Source of the DNA: Oscillatoria sp. SIO1A7
GTDB lineage: Bacteria > Cyanobacteriota > Cyanobacteriia > Cyanobacteriales > Laspinemataceae
NCBI GenBank assembly: GCA_010672965.1
Contig: JAAHFN010000017.1
Coordinates: 1 to 64,000, forward strand
Length of the DNA: 64,000 nt
Direction of reading: 5' to 3'
A program made the position numbers and the translations under genes. The notes below the pieces were generated by a model that had not been told where the DNA came from, made no database searches, and worked only from the letters and a program-made list of their open reading frames with translations. Of this stretch, positions 34,304 through 43,215 are shown piece by piece (within the stretch, counting starts at the first letter, position 1; each line of letters starts with the position of its first letter).

Positions 34304-34828
34304 GGCTAGTTTCCTCAATCAGATTTTTGTCTCTACAGGGTAAGCGAGCAGCAATATTTTTGCTGCCTCCTGAGACTGGGTAAGGCTCCCACAACCTCTT
34401 TGGGGTAGCTGGGTCTAAGTTTCCCCCCAAATAGCGCTCCGGCAAAGGAGCGTTTTCTGGAATCGCTTGGCGGACGGTCAATAAGGGTCGGCCATTAGAG
34501 TCGGGTCTTACCCTTGCTTGGTTTTGGCTATAAACGATCGCAACAAAGAGAGGGTTTGACCTACTACCACTTTACTCTTGATTCTCAGAAAAGCGCGATC
34601 GCACCTTGGGACAGCTTCACTCGCCTCAAGCGGAGCATTGTTCCGGCTCGGCCTATATCCTTGTTTTCAAGGCCGACCAAAACCACTTCTATTTTAGCCC
34701 CATACTTTTTTGGCAAGTTTTAAATTTAAGTTTTAAGTTTTAAGTTTTAAGTTTTAAGTTGCAAATCAAATACTCGCAACTAACTCTGCTCCCACAGTCC
34801 CCACACTCCCCACACTCCGAAGGCCCAA
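34304..34828. other. Gap between Hpt and histidine kinase genes
   Basis: No credible gene is seen in this gap. It contains AAGTTTTAAGTTTTAAG tandem repeats near 34715-34760, some CCACACTCCC repeats, and HIP1 octamers. Confidence 0.5.
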
Positions 34829-36586
34829 CTACTGCGGCGATATCGGAATGGCGATCGCAAACTCAGTCCCGCATCCCGGCGTTGAAAGGCATCGCAAGCT
34901 TCCCCCATGCTTTTCCACAACAATCTGATAGCTCATCGTCAACCCCAGACCAGTACCAGAACCGACGGGTTTAGTAGTAAAGAACGGGTCGAAGATCCGC
35001 TTTTGTACCTCCTCACTTATTCCTGGCCCGTTGTCAAAAATGATAATCTCAACCAATAGGGAATTCCTCACTCTTGTGCTAATTGCGATCGTGCGGGGCG
35101 GCGGTTGAGTTGCCAGAACGTCTATTGCATTAGAGAGAATATTCATAAATACCTGATTTAGTTCGCTCGGATAGCACTCGACTATTGGCAAATTGCCATA
35201 ATCTTTAATAACCCGTATTTCTTCAGCATATTCCTCCTTTCCTGCTTGGGCTTGCTGTCCTGCTTTGACGGGATTATGCAAGCGATGCTGCAACAAAAGT
35301 AGGGTGCTATTAATTCCCGCATGAATATCGACTCTTTTTTTATCTGACTCATCCAAGCGGGCAAAGTTGCGTAGAGATGAAATCATCTCTCTAATCCTCT
35401 CTGCCCCAGCCGTCATCGATCGCAACAGCTTGGGCAGGTCTTCCATAAGAAATTCTAAATCTAATTTATCGGTCTCTTCAGCAATTTCATCTACTGGATT
35501 TGGATAGTGCTTTTGGTATAGTTTTATTAAATGCAGCAGTTCCTCTATATAGGCATCTGCGTGCAGAATATTTCCATATATGAAGCTGACGGGATTATTA
35601 ATCTCGTGGGCTAGACCAGCCACTATCTCACCCAAAACGAATATTTTTTCGCTCTGAACCAACTGAGCTTGGGTTCGTTTTAAATTCTCTAAGGCTTCTT
35701 GCAGTTCCTCAGTTTGTTCTTTTAATTTTTCCCTTGACCCTCGCAAGGCTTCCTCTATCAGTTTGCGGTTGGTAACATCAAAGCGAATCGCCAAATATTG
35801 AAATGGTTTTCTCTTGCTATCCACAAAAGGTATAATAGTCGTATCTACCCAATAATAGCTGCCGTCCTTGGCCTTGTTCTTTATTTCTCCTTTCCATACT
35901 TCGCCTTTAGAGATTTGTCTCCATAAGGTTTCAAAAAATTCCTGCTTATGATACCCGGAATTTACAACTCGGTGAGTTTTTCCGATTAGCTCTTCTCGCG
36001 AATATTGTGATAATTTGCAGAATTTATCGTTAATATCGATTATTCTTCCTCTATCGTCAGTAATAACAAGGATCGCGGACTGTTCTAGAGCAAATTTCAA
36101 ATCAGAAAGTTCTTCGAGCGAGTCGTTCAAGCGCTTTTCGTATTCTCTTTTTTTGGTAATGTCGCTAAAGGTCCAAACTCTACCAACAATCTGCTCGCCT
36201 ATGATAGAGGGAAACGAATGGCACTCGAAGGCGCGATGCGAGCCCGGTTTTAGCTCCCAAGTATTGCTATATTCAGCATCGACCCCGGCCAGCAATTCCT
36301 GAATATCGAGCGATATTTTTTCTGGGTCTTGTAATTGGTCGAGAAAAAAAGCCATAACCGTACCGCAATCGCCCCCAGACACGAGTCTTTCTGGTATGGC
36401 CCACATCTCTAAAAACTTGCGATTAAAGTGAGTTATGCGGCCCGATAAATCGACTGCCATAATACCGTCAGCAGTTGATTCCAATGTGGCGCGCAGTAGC
36501 GCCAGAGATGTCTCTAGCTCCGACTCATTAGAAAGATAATCGCTGCTTGAGTTGCGTCGAAGTCTGTTAAGTCTTTCTATATGCAT
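34829..36586 (-). CDS. PAS-domain sensor histidine kinase
   Basis: This is a 585-residue soluble kinase without membrane segments. PAS domain 1 is near residues 32-150 (ADGIMAVDLSGRITHFNRKFLEMW), and PAS domain 2 near 160-285 (VITDDRGRIIDINDKFCKLSQYSREELIGK), ending in a PAC motif. A coiled coil at 280-315 leads to HisKA with the H box GLAHEINNPVSF (His327). The catalytic domain has an N box (NQVFMNILSNAIDVL), G1 (FDNGPGISEE), and G2 GTGLGLTMSYQIV. It lacks a receiver domain. It phosphorylates itself and probably a separate regulator or Hpt protein; the Hpt protein encoded 0.5 kb downstream is the obvious candidate. Confidence 0.9.
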   Translation of the reverse strand: MHIERLNRLRRNSSSDYLSNESELETSLALLRATLESTADGIMAVDLSGRITHFNRKFLEMWAIPERLVSGGDCGTVMAFFLDQLQDPEKISLDIQELLAGVDAEYSNTWELKPGSHRAFECHSFPSIIGEQIVGRVWTFSDITKKREYEKRLNDSLEELSDLKFALEQSAILVITDDRGRIIDINDKFCKLSQYSREELIGKTHRVVNSGYHKQEFFETLWRQISKGEVWKGEIKNKAKDGSYYWVDTTIIPFVDSKRKPFQYLAIRFDVTNRKLIEEALRGSREKLKEQTEELQEALENLKRTQAQLVQSEKIFVLGEIVAGLAHEINNPVSFIYGNILHADAYIEELLHLIKLYQKHYPNPVDEIAEETDKLDLEFLMEDLPKLLRSMTAGAERIREMISSLRNFARLDESDKKRVDIHAGINSTLLLLQHRLHNPVKAGQQAQAGKEEYAEEIRVIKDYGNLPIVECYPSELNQVFMNILSNAIDVLATQPPPRTIAISTRVRNSLLVEIIIFDNGPGISEEVQKRIFDPFFTTKPVGSGTGLGLTMSYQIVVEKHGGSLRCLSTPGCGTEFAIAIPISPQ

Positions 36587-37098
36587 GGTTATCCGATGAG
36601 AGCGATTTCCTTAAGAATAAAGCCTTCCCTCTACCCTGACTGCTTTTCTCCTTTTTGCAATCATATAGCAGGTAAGCAGTCAGCTATCGGCAGTCAGCTT
36701 TTAGCACAAGCCTTGCCGTTAATAGCAAGGAGCGAATTTTGAATTATCCGCTCCTTGCCTGCTTAGTGCTATAATATCAAGTCGATCTAATGCCATCATA
36801 AGATAGAGTCAATCTAATACCCTAAAATTAAAATTTTTTCTACAGTCCATCCTTAGCAAAGATAGCCCGACTCCGTATAGTCCGAAGTCTAGGGGCAGCA
36901 CCTTCATTGATATAGCAGTACGCAAATCAGTTAGGACATTTATAAATGCTCGCTCCTTAGTCAGTTCCTACTTTTGACTTATTACCTTGAGACTTTTAAC
37001 TTGCGCGTAGCGCTATAAAACCCCACAGGTCGATATCCTACTCAGGCGATCGAATAGAACAACACGAACAAAAAGACGCACCGAGCGTCTCAATCTCG
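36587..37098. other. Gap with family E repeat copies
   Basis: This is a divergent intergenic region. A family E copy lies at about 36665-36775 and part of another near 36910-37015, the latter with TTATTACCTTGAGACTTTT. No RNA gene or open frame of note is seen. Direct CCGAGCGTCTC-like sequence precedes the next gene's GTG. Confidence 0.5.
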
Positions 37099-39210
37099 GT
37101 GTCAGAAGCGAATAAATTTACTATGCCGCAAAGGATGCCGCAAAAAATGCCGCAAGAGATACCGCAAGAGATTGCTGCGCAAAAAGTTATGCCAAAAGGG
37201 CGCATTTTATTGGGCCTGAGCCTATGCTGGAGCTTATTTTCTTTAGTTTTTGCCCCTGGGGCGGGTCAAGCTACCCCACCGAGAGCGCCAGATAAAGAAG
37301 AAACTTGCGATGTTTTAGTGGTGGGCGGTGGATTGGCAGGAGCTGCCGCCGCTTACGAAGCATTGTATGCTGGCCGCACTGTCTGCGTAACTGAAATTAC
37401 CGATTGGGTAGGGGGCCAAATTTCCGCTCAGGGCACCTCTGCTTTAGACGAACGACCGACTCAGCGAGAGTTGCTATACTATCCTCGCGGCTATCTGGAA
37501 TTTCGCGATCGCATTAAAAGCTACTATAAAAAGCTCAATCCCGGCCAATGTTGGGTGAGCGAGTCTTGTTTTCTCCCTTATGACGGTCACAAGCTGCTGA
37601 TGGAAATTTTGCAAGAAGCAGCCAAAAAAGGTAAGGGAACTCTGAAATGGTATCCCAACACGATTATTAAAGATTTAAAGATTTCCGACAGGCAGATAAA
37701 TAGCGCGATCGCCATTCAGCATACAAGTGCCCCGGACGCGCCTCCTATCAATACTTTCCCTCTATCTCAAACTATAGAAGATGCCTATAGCTACGAAAAC
37801 TCATCTCGGTTTGAGAAAACTATTATCAACTTTGTACCAAACCCCGCTGCCACCGCAGAAAAGCCCCAGGCTTCTTGGTACGTTATTGATGCCAGCGAAA
37901 CCGGAGAATTGGTTGGTTTGGCAGATGTTCCCTATCGGCTCGGAGTAGATCCGCGATCGCATCTAGAACCCTCATCCTCTAGCGAAAACGGCAATCCCTA
38001 CTGCACCCAAGGCTTTACCTATACCTTTGCCATGCAGGCCACCGAGGAACCCCAAGACCACGAATTTCCCTCCTTTTACGATCGCCACGCCCCTTACTAC
38101 AGCTACGAACTAGAACGATTGGCCAATTTTAATTTGGTTTACACCTATAGGCGCATCTGGGTTGATAAAATAAGTAAAAATCTGCCTGGAAATGTCAGGG
38201 AATGGCCGATTAATCCAGGGGATATTTCTATGCAAAACTGGACTTGGGGCAATGACTACCGACCCGGAAACTCTAACGATAATTTTATCTACACCCGGGA
38301 GCAGCTAGCAGAAATGGGTCAGCTCGAACCCGGAGCCTGGCTGGGTGGATTGCGAACGGAAACTTTGGCCGCTGGCGAGCAACATGCCAAAGGCTTTTTT
38401 TACTGGCTCGTCGCTGGAACTACTGACTCCCGGCTCGGAGATGGAGTCAAAAAACCGCATCCCAACCACCGCTTTATGAGCGGGCTAGATTCGCCAATGG
38501 GTACCGCACATGGCTTGTCGAAATATCCTTATATCCGCGAGGGCAGGCGAATTATCGGCCGCGAAAGTTGGGCTCATGCCGACGGCTTTACAGTTTGGGA
38601 AATCGACATCTCTCGCCGAGACTATACAGACGAATACTATAGCTCGACTCTTTTGCCAGAAGATTATCGCTACTTGTGGCAATCTCTGGCGGGTTTGGAG
38701 GCAGCAACCGCAGTTCGCAATAACCAATCTGTCGAAGAAATCCAGAAGCGATCGCGCTCTACAGTTTTTCCCGATACTGTCGGCATCGGTCACTATGCCA
38801 TTGACTTCCATCCCTGCATGACCCTGAGCCCCCCAGAAGCACCGGGCAATACCGAGAAAGAAGGGGAGCGAATCGGTCAAGGCACCGCTTATCCATTCCA
38901 GATTCCCCTGCGAGCCATGATTCCCCAGAAAATTGATAACTTCCTCGTCGCCGGTAAAAGCATTGCTACCAGCCATGTTGCTGCTGCAGCCTATCGGGTA
39001 CATTCCTTTGAATGGTCTTCTGGCGCTGCGGCCGGCACTACTGCAGCCTTTGCTCTAGAAAAAAACATCATGCCTTACCAGATGGTGGACGAACTTCCCC
39101 GGCAAGAAGCAGATTTAGAATTGCTGCAAAAGCGCCTCGTTCGGGATAAAAATCCTATTTCTTTTCCCGATACCTCTATTTTTAATAACTCCTGGGAAGA
39201 TTGGCGCTAA
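37099..39210 (+). CDS. Exported FAD-dependent oxidoreductase
   Basis: This is a protein of up to 703 residues. The N terminus carries a run of MPQ repeats (residues 9-25), then MPKGRILLGLSLCWSLFSLVFAPGAGQA, a signal peptide or anchor. The FAD-binding Rossmann motif DVLVVGGGLAG lies at residues 71-81, and the ETGELVGLADVPYRLG and LRAMIPQKIDNFLVAGKSIATSHVA segments match the FAD_oxidored (PF12831-like) family. It probably works in the periplasm or on the membrane. Its substrate is unknown. The GTG at 37099 has no ribosome-binding site; in-frame ATGs at 37123 and later, including one directly before the signal sequence (37189), are equally possible starts. Confidence 0.85.
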   Translation: MSEANKFTMPQRMPQKMPQEIPQEIAAQKVMPKGRILLGLSLCWSLFSLVFAPGAGQATPPRAPDKEETCDVLVVGGGLAGAAAAYEALYAGRTVCVTEITDWVGGQISAQGTSALDERPTQRELLYYPRGYLEFRDRIKSYYKKLNPGQCWVSESCFLPYDGHKLLMEILQEAAKKGKGTLKWYPNTIIKDLKISDRQINSAIAIQHTSAPDAPPINTFPLSQTIEDAYSYENSSRFEKTIINFVPNPAATAEKPQASWYVIDASETGELVGLADVPYRLGVDPRSHLEPSSSSENGNPYCTQGFTYTFAMQATEEPQDHEFPSFYDRHAPYYSYELERLANFNLVYTYRRIWVDKISKNLPGNVREWPINPGDISMQNWTWGNDYRPGNSNDNFIYTREQLAEMGQLEPGAWLGGLRTETLAAGEQHAKGFFYWLVAGTTDSRLGDGVKKPHPNHRFMSGLDSPMGTAHGLSKYPYIREGRRIIGRESWAHADGFTVWEIDISRRDYTDEYYSSTLLPEDYRYLWQSLAGLEAATAVRNNQSVEEIQKRSRSTVFPDTVGIGHYAIDFHPCMTLSPPEAPGNTEKEGERIGQGTAYPFQIPLRAMIPQKIDNFLVAGKSIATSHVAAAAYRVHSFEWSSGAAAGTTAAFALEKNIMPYQMVDELPRQEADLELLQKRLVRDKNPISFPDTSIFNNSWEDWR

Positions 39211-39336
39211 GCAATAGTTTTTAGGCAATCTTGTTGTTTGCCCGTAGGGGGGATTCGCGAATCCCCCCCTACCCACCCGGCAATGCTGCGATCGAGCTGA
39301 CTGCTGACCGCTGACAGCTAATAGCTTACTGCTATA

Positions 39337-39975
39337 TTACCCATCGCTAATGGCAATTTGACTCAGGCGTTTGAAAACCCGCAGCACGTCATAGAGTTCG
39401 TTGCCGGGATTGCGGGTGAGAAATCCCTTAGACAAGGCATAGCGCGGTGGATTTCCCATAACTAATTTAACAAAAACAAAACTGCCCCCAGTCGCAATAG
39501 TCCCATAGCTCGGTTTATCTGGGTTGGGGTTGCCCAGCATATAAGCCAGAATTTGTGCCAGACCTTCCTCAGTGGAAAAAGAAGCTTTTTTGGACTCGAT
39601 GACCATAACCCAAAGTTGCTCTTTTAAAACTAAAGTATCTATTCTTCCCCGGACGATCGCTCCTTCTTCATCTTCCGTAGCAACTTCCACCGACTCTTCG
39701 GTTCGCACATAAAAGGGAGAGAGGTAAAAATTACCTATAAACAGAATAGGACTAAGTACCGACATTACCATCGCTCCTTCTAGCAACGGCGGGTAATTGA
39801 GTAAATTTATATAACCTGCCTTCACTTTGTCTAAGAGCTGTTTATCCGAATCCGAGATATCCGGCAAATTCTCTTTCCACTCGCAGAAAAAAGCCTCATC
39901 CTCAACAAGCTCTATTCCAAATCGATCGATTAAAAAGCGCAGGTCAATGTCTTTTGTTTGAATTGTTTTGCTCAT
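39337..39975 (-). CDS. PD-(D/E)XK nuclease-fold protein, type I R-subunit-like
   Basis: This is a 212-residue protein. The core GRIDTLVLKEQLWVMVIESKK contains the D...ExK pattern of the restriction-endonuclease fold. The neighbouring EEGLAQILAYMLGNP helix with Gln is like the N-terminal nuclease domain of type I restriction R subunits, but no helicase or HsdM/HsdS genes are near. Solitary forms of this kind are common in cyanobacteria. They may be nucleases or inactive binding proteins. All catalytic-like residues are kept here. The neighbours are repeats and cobA, so there is no operon context. Confidence 0.72.
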   Translation of the reverse strand: MSKTIQTKDIDLRFLIDRFGIELVEDEAFFCEWKENLPDISDSDKQLLDKVKAGYINLLNYPPLLEGAMVMSVLSPILFIGNFYLSPFYVRTEESVEVATEDEEGAIVRGRIDTLVLKEQLWVMVIESKKASFSTEEGLAQILAYMLGNPNPDKPSYGTIATGGSFVFVKLVMGNPPRYALSKGFLTRNPGNELYDVLRVFKRLSQIAISDG

Positions 39976-40152
39976 AACCGTCTCGCTTGTCGAAAATTTT
40001 AAATTTTTATTCTCAATTATTATGAGTCTAATGGCAAATTCACCAGTTCCAAAGCCCTTGGCTATTCTAATTCTTTATGAAGCTGCACGCAATGACGACC
40101 TTTATCGACCGTTCGGCGAATTTGTTGCATCTTCATATAGAAATGGTATTGT

Positions 40153-40262
40153 ATAGCACTACGCACTCAGGGAACGGACAGTTCAAATATCGCTCCTGGC
40201 TAGTAACGGCAAGGCTTGTGCCGATCGCATGACTGCTCTCTTGCTGATTGCTTACTGCTATA
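40153..40262. repeat. Family E repeat, well-conserved copy
   Basis: TATAGCACTACGCACTCAGG at the left and TTGCTTACTGCTATA at the right are the ends. The interior is nearly the same as at 3709-3818 (CTCCTGGCTAGTAACGGCAA). Confidence 0.75.
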
Positions 40263-40355
40263 TAGCAATTTTCTTTTCATTCGCGATAGGCGAGAAACCC
40301 GTTCGTAGGGGGGATTCGCGAATCCCCCCTACAATTGCATCCTACGTTTTGGCAA

Positions 40356-41171
40356 TTAAGGAAATACCACCGGACGACTGCTTGCTAAAACTTGCTGCAA
40401 GTTAACGACTTGGCCGATAACCACCACTGCCGGCGCTTCAAAACCAGTTGCCTCGACTCGTTCTACTATCGTGCCTAGGGTGCCCAGCAATTCTTCTTGG
40501 TCCGGTCGAGTGCCCCAGCGAATTAAAGCCACTGGCATGTCCGGGCTCAGACCCGCATCCAGGATTTCGCTGACAATATGAGACAAATTGTGGACGCCCA
40601 TATATACGACTATCGTTTCCGAACCGCACGCGATCGCCTGCCAATTCACCTTCGGTCGGTACTTGCCCGCTGCTTCGTGACCCGTTACAAAAGTCACCGA
40701 AGAGCTAAACCCCCGGTGAGTCAGGGGAATTCCCGCATAAGCTGGCGCTGCAATTCCCGCCGTTACCCCGGGCACCACTTCCACCGAAACCCCAGCGGCG
40801 ATTAAATCCTCCATTTCCTCGCCGCCGCGACCGAAAATAAAAGGGTCTCCCCCTTTCAGCCTTACTACCACAGCATGTTCGTGGGCTTTTTCTATCAGCA
40901 GCTTTGTGGTTTCTGACTGTGCTAGAGAATGGCGTCCACGGCGTTTGCCCGCATGAATCTTTTCTGCATTGGGATTAATCGCGGCCAGAATTTGCGGGCT
41001 AACGAGGGCATCGTAAATCACGACATCGGCAGATTCCAGCAGGCTTTTACCCTTGAGGGTAAATAAGCCCGGGTCTCCCGGCCCCGCACCCACTAAATAG
41101 ACTTTCCCCAAACATCTCTCGCCCAAACATCCATTTTCTTTCTCGGTTACAAGGGATGAATTGTTAGTCAT
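40356..41171 (-). CDS. cobA: Uroporphyrinogen-III C-methyltransferase
   Basis: The protein is 271 residues from the ATG at 41171 (MTNNSSLVTEKENG); the frame opens earlier, but relatives begin near the VYLVGAGPGDPG motif. It methylates uroporphyrinogen III at C2 and C7 with SAM to make precorrin-2 for siroheme and cobalamin. Signatures are GKVYLVGAGPGDPGLFTLKG, the DALVSP motif, VVRLKGGDPFIFGRGGEE, and AAPAYAGIPLTHRG. It is the single-domain SUMT form without the CysG N-terminal part. It stands alone here. Confidence 0.94.
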   Translation of the reverse strand: MTNNSSLVTEKENGCLGERCLGKVYLVGAGPGDPGLFTLKGKSLLESADVVIYDALVSPQILAAINPNAEKIHAGKRRGRHSLAQSETTKLLIEKAHEHAVVVRLKGGDPFIFGRGGEEMEDLIAAGVSVEVVPGVTAGIAAPAYAGIPLTHRGFSSSVTFVTGHEAAGKYRPKVNWQAIACGSETIVVYMGVHNLSHIVSEILDAGLSPDMPVALIRWGTRPDQEELLGTLGTIVERVEATGFEAPAVVVIGQVVNLQQVLASSRPVVFP

Positions 41172-41264
41172 TTTTCCGGTAGATACAATGATTGAGTAAT
41201 CGATAAACTTCAATCCCCGATAATATAGCGTTTCTTAAATTGTAATAAACGATCGGGATGGGAA

Positions 41265-41345
41265 GTGTAGGGGCGACAGCATGCCCCTTGACCATCTCTG
41301 CCGTAAAACGGGGATTCTCATATTGGGATGCTTCGCCCCAGACAC
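41265..41345. repeat. Family C repeat
   Basis: GTAGGGGCGACAGCATGCCCC and TTGGGATGCTTCGCCCCAGAC are inverted, with TTGACCATCTCTGCCGTA between. It is closely related to the copy at 21505-21590. The rest of the gap 41172-41899 shows a family E trace near 41370-41410 and no gene. Confidence 0.65.
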
Positions 41346-41899
41346 CTCCATCAATTTGAGAAACGCGCATAAGCTGACCGCTGACAGCTAACAGCTTACC
41401 CGCTATATATTGTCTCGGGGCTCGATCGCAGTAGCTTACTTTAGCATTTAATTTATGAATTGACTCTTAGCCCGTTATTTTCCAATTCAGCTTGACTCCG
41501 GTTTATCTGGCGATACTCGCTCTATTTTTATCTTCACTCGATCGCTTTTATTGCTGCTTCGATCGCCACTAATCTAGCTGGGTTTTCCAATTCGATTTTA
41601 ACTTAAGCCGATGGCTTGTAGAAATTGGTATTTTGAGTTACAATTCTCTGAATAACTGTTAATTAAGGGCATTTATTTTATGCTCTGACTGCATCTTAAA
41701 GTTATCTTAACTACAAAAAACAACCGACATCTGTATATTAGGATACATTAACAAGGGAATTGGGAATTGGGAATTGGGAAGTAGAGTTTGGATTAGTATA
41801 TAATGGTATTGTTGGGCCTAGATAATTCCGTCCTACCCCTAGCAGGCACCGATAGGCAGAAACAGCAGGCACCGATAGCAGGCACCGACAATAAAAACT

Positions 41900-42121
41900 A
41901 TGCTCCCAAAAGAAATTTCCCAAATAATCCCCGGTACTGGGGACGCATCCGAAGTCTTGGAAATCTACGAAGTCAGCCGCGAGTTTTATCGGGAAGTTGA
42001 ATATCGGGAAGAGTTCGAGCGTTATTGCCAATGGTATTATGAAACCGCCGATCGCCACCAGCAAGAGCTAAAAAAAATGCGCGGCGATATCAATATCTTC
42101 GGTTGGTTTTCTCGCAAATAG
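41900..42121 (+). CDS. Small hypothetical protein
   Basis: This is a 73-residue, very acidic and Tyr-rich helical protein: after MLPKEISQIIPGTGDASEVLE it contains FYREVEYREEFERYCQWYYETADRHQQELKKMR and ends FGWFSRK. It contains a Trp/Tyr-rich core of the sort found in small conserved cyanobacterial proteins. I do not recognise a named family. The ribosome-binding site is weak. It is preceded by three direct copies of a CAGGCACCGATAG-type repeat. It could be real or chance, but codon composition and residue pattern favour real. Confidence 0.55.
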   Translation: MLPKEISQIIPGTGDASEVLEIYEVSREFYREVEYREEFERYCQWYYETADRHQQELKKMRGDINIFGWFSRK

Positions 42122-42454
42122 CCAATAGACAAGAGTGCATCAATCCAAAAAGCCCCCCTTTCAAAGCAGGGATTATTCGTTCTAGATAAATTTATGTTGG
42201 CCTTCAATCTTCAACCCACCCCTAACCCCTCCCAGGAGGGAACCCACCCCAAGCGTCCCCTCCTGGGAGGGGACGCTTGGGGTGGGTCTCTTACAGATAA
42301 TTTCTCAAGAACGAATAGTCCCTGCCCCTTTGAAAGGGGGGTTGGGGGGATTTTTCGTGAGTTATGCAAGAAGTCTAATAACTTCTTTCTTGACTTATGC
42401 GAATTATCTCAAATCCGTGGTTATCGCCCTAAAGAGCCCGTCCTACGGGAGGTT

Positions 42455-42602
42455 ATATCAAGTCAGGTTAAATACCCACAGAAAAAATTTAGCATCTCCC
42501 GTAGGACGGGCGTCCCGCCTGTCCTACGGGCGGGGGGGACAGGCGGGACGCCCGTCCTACGCAGAACTTGACTTTTTTTGGGGCATTCAAACCGACATGA
42601 TA
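42455..42602. repeat. Family B element
   Basis: Outer ends are ATATCAAGTCAGGTTAAA and (inverted, diverged) GACATGATATT. Within lies CCCGTAGGACGGGCGTCCCG and its inverted match ending at about 42571, then a CTTGACTTTTTTT tail. It parallels 25720-25886. Just upstream, at about 42215-42350, is another inverted repeat built on TCCCAGGAGGGAACCCACCCC and its complement. Confidence 0.7.
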
Positions 42603-42713
42603 TTACAATTTTTTTTCGGGTATTTCGAGCGGGAAGATAGCATGAAGTTTCCCTACACAAGAGCACCCCACACCCCACACCCTAGTCAGAACCCTTGTTT
42701 ATAAGGGTCTAAA

Positions 42714-42941
42714 TTATTCCTCCACTATTTCTAGCTCTTGTTCTTTTAAGTGTACTTTAAACTTTTTGTCAAATTGGACTAGAACGGGCAGGTTGGCACT
42801 AACTGGTCGGCCTTCCCACTCGGTCACGAAAGCGATTATTTCGCCTTCTAGGCCCTCGATGTCAAAGGGCTGATTCCGTTTTTGGGGATTGTGGTAAACA
42901 GTAATAGACTTTTTAACGCGAACGCGATCGCCAACTTTCAT
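42714..42941 (-). CDS. ftrV: Ferredoxin-thioredoxin reductase variable chain
   Basis: The protein is 75 residues from the ATG at 42941 (MKVGDRVRVKKSITVYHNP), with AGGAAG upstream; a longer frame to 43001 is less likely because the family begins here. It is the small SH3-like subunit of ferredoxin-thioredoxin reductase, which pairs with the catalytic 4Fe-4S subunit FtrC to pass electrons from ferredoxin to thioredoxin in the light. The motifs DIEGLEGEIIAF and PVLVQFDKKFKVHLKEQEL match the family. FtrC is not in the window. Confidence 0.93.
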   Translation of the reverse strand: MKVGDRVRVKKSITVYHNPQKRNQPFDIEGLEGEIIAFVTEWEGRPVSANLPVLVQFDKKFKVHLKEQELEIVEE

Positions 42942-43215
42942 AAACAACTTCCTAGTATTCCCTCTCGGCCTACTCGCACCGAAGACAAGCCCCCGGAGCA
43001 AGTCCTGGCAACAGACAGTTTTCCCATATTCTCATATCGGCACCCCAGTTTAACAAAGTGCTTTTTTGTAATCAGCAGTTTAGCCAGAGAGATTTATTAG
43101 CATTTCCTGCTGCGATCGCCTTCCCCAGGCATTTTCAGCCTTCAGAGATTGTATATGGAGCCCCGATCGCAGCCAACTAATAGTAAGTATTTATACTCGC
43201 TCTTTTGTGGCATCT

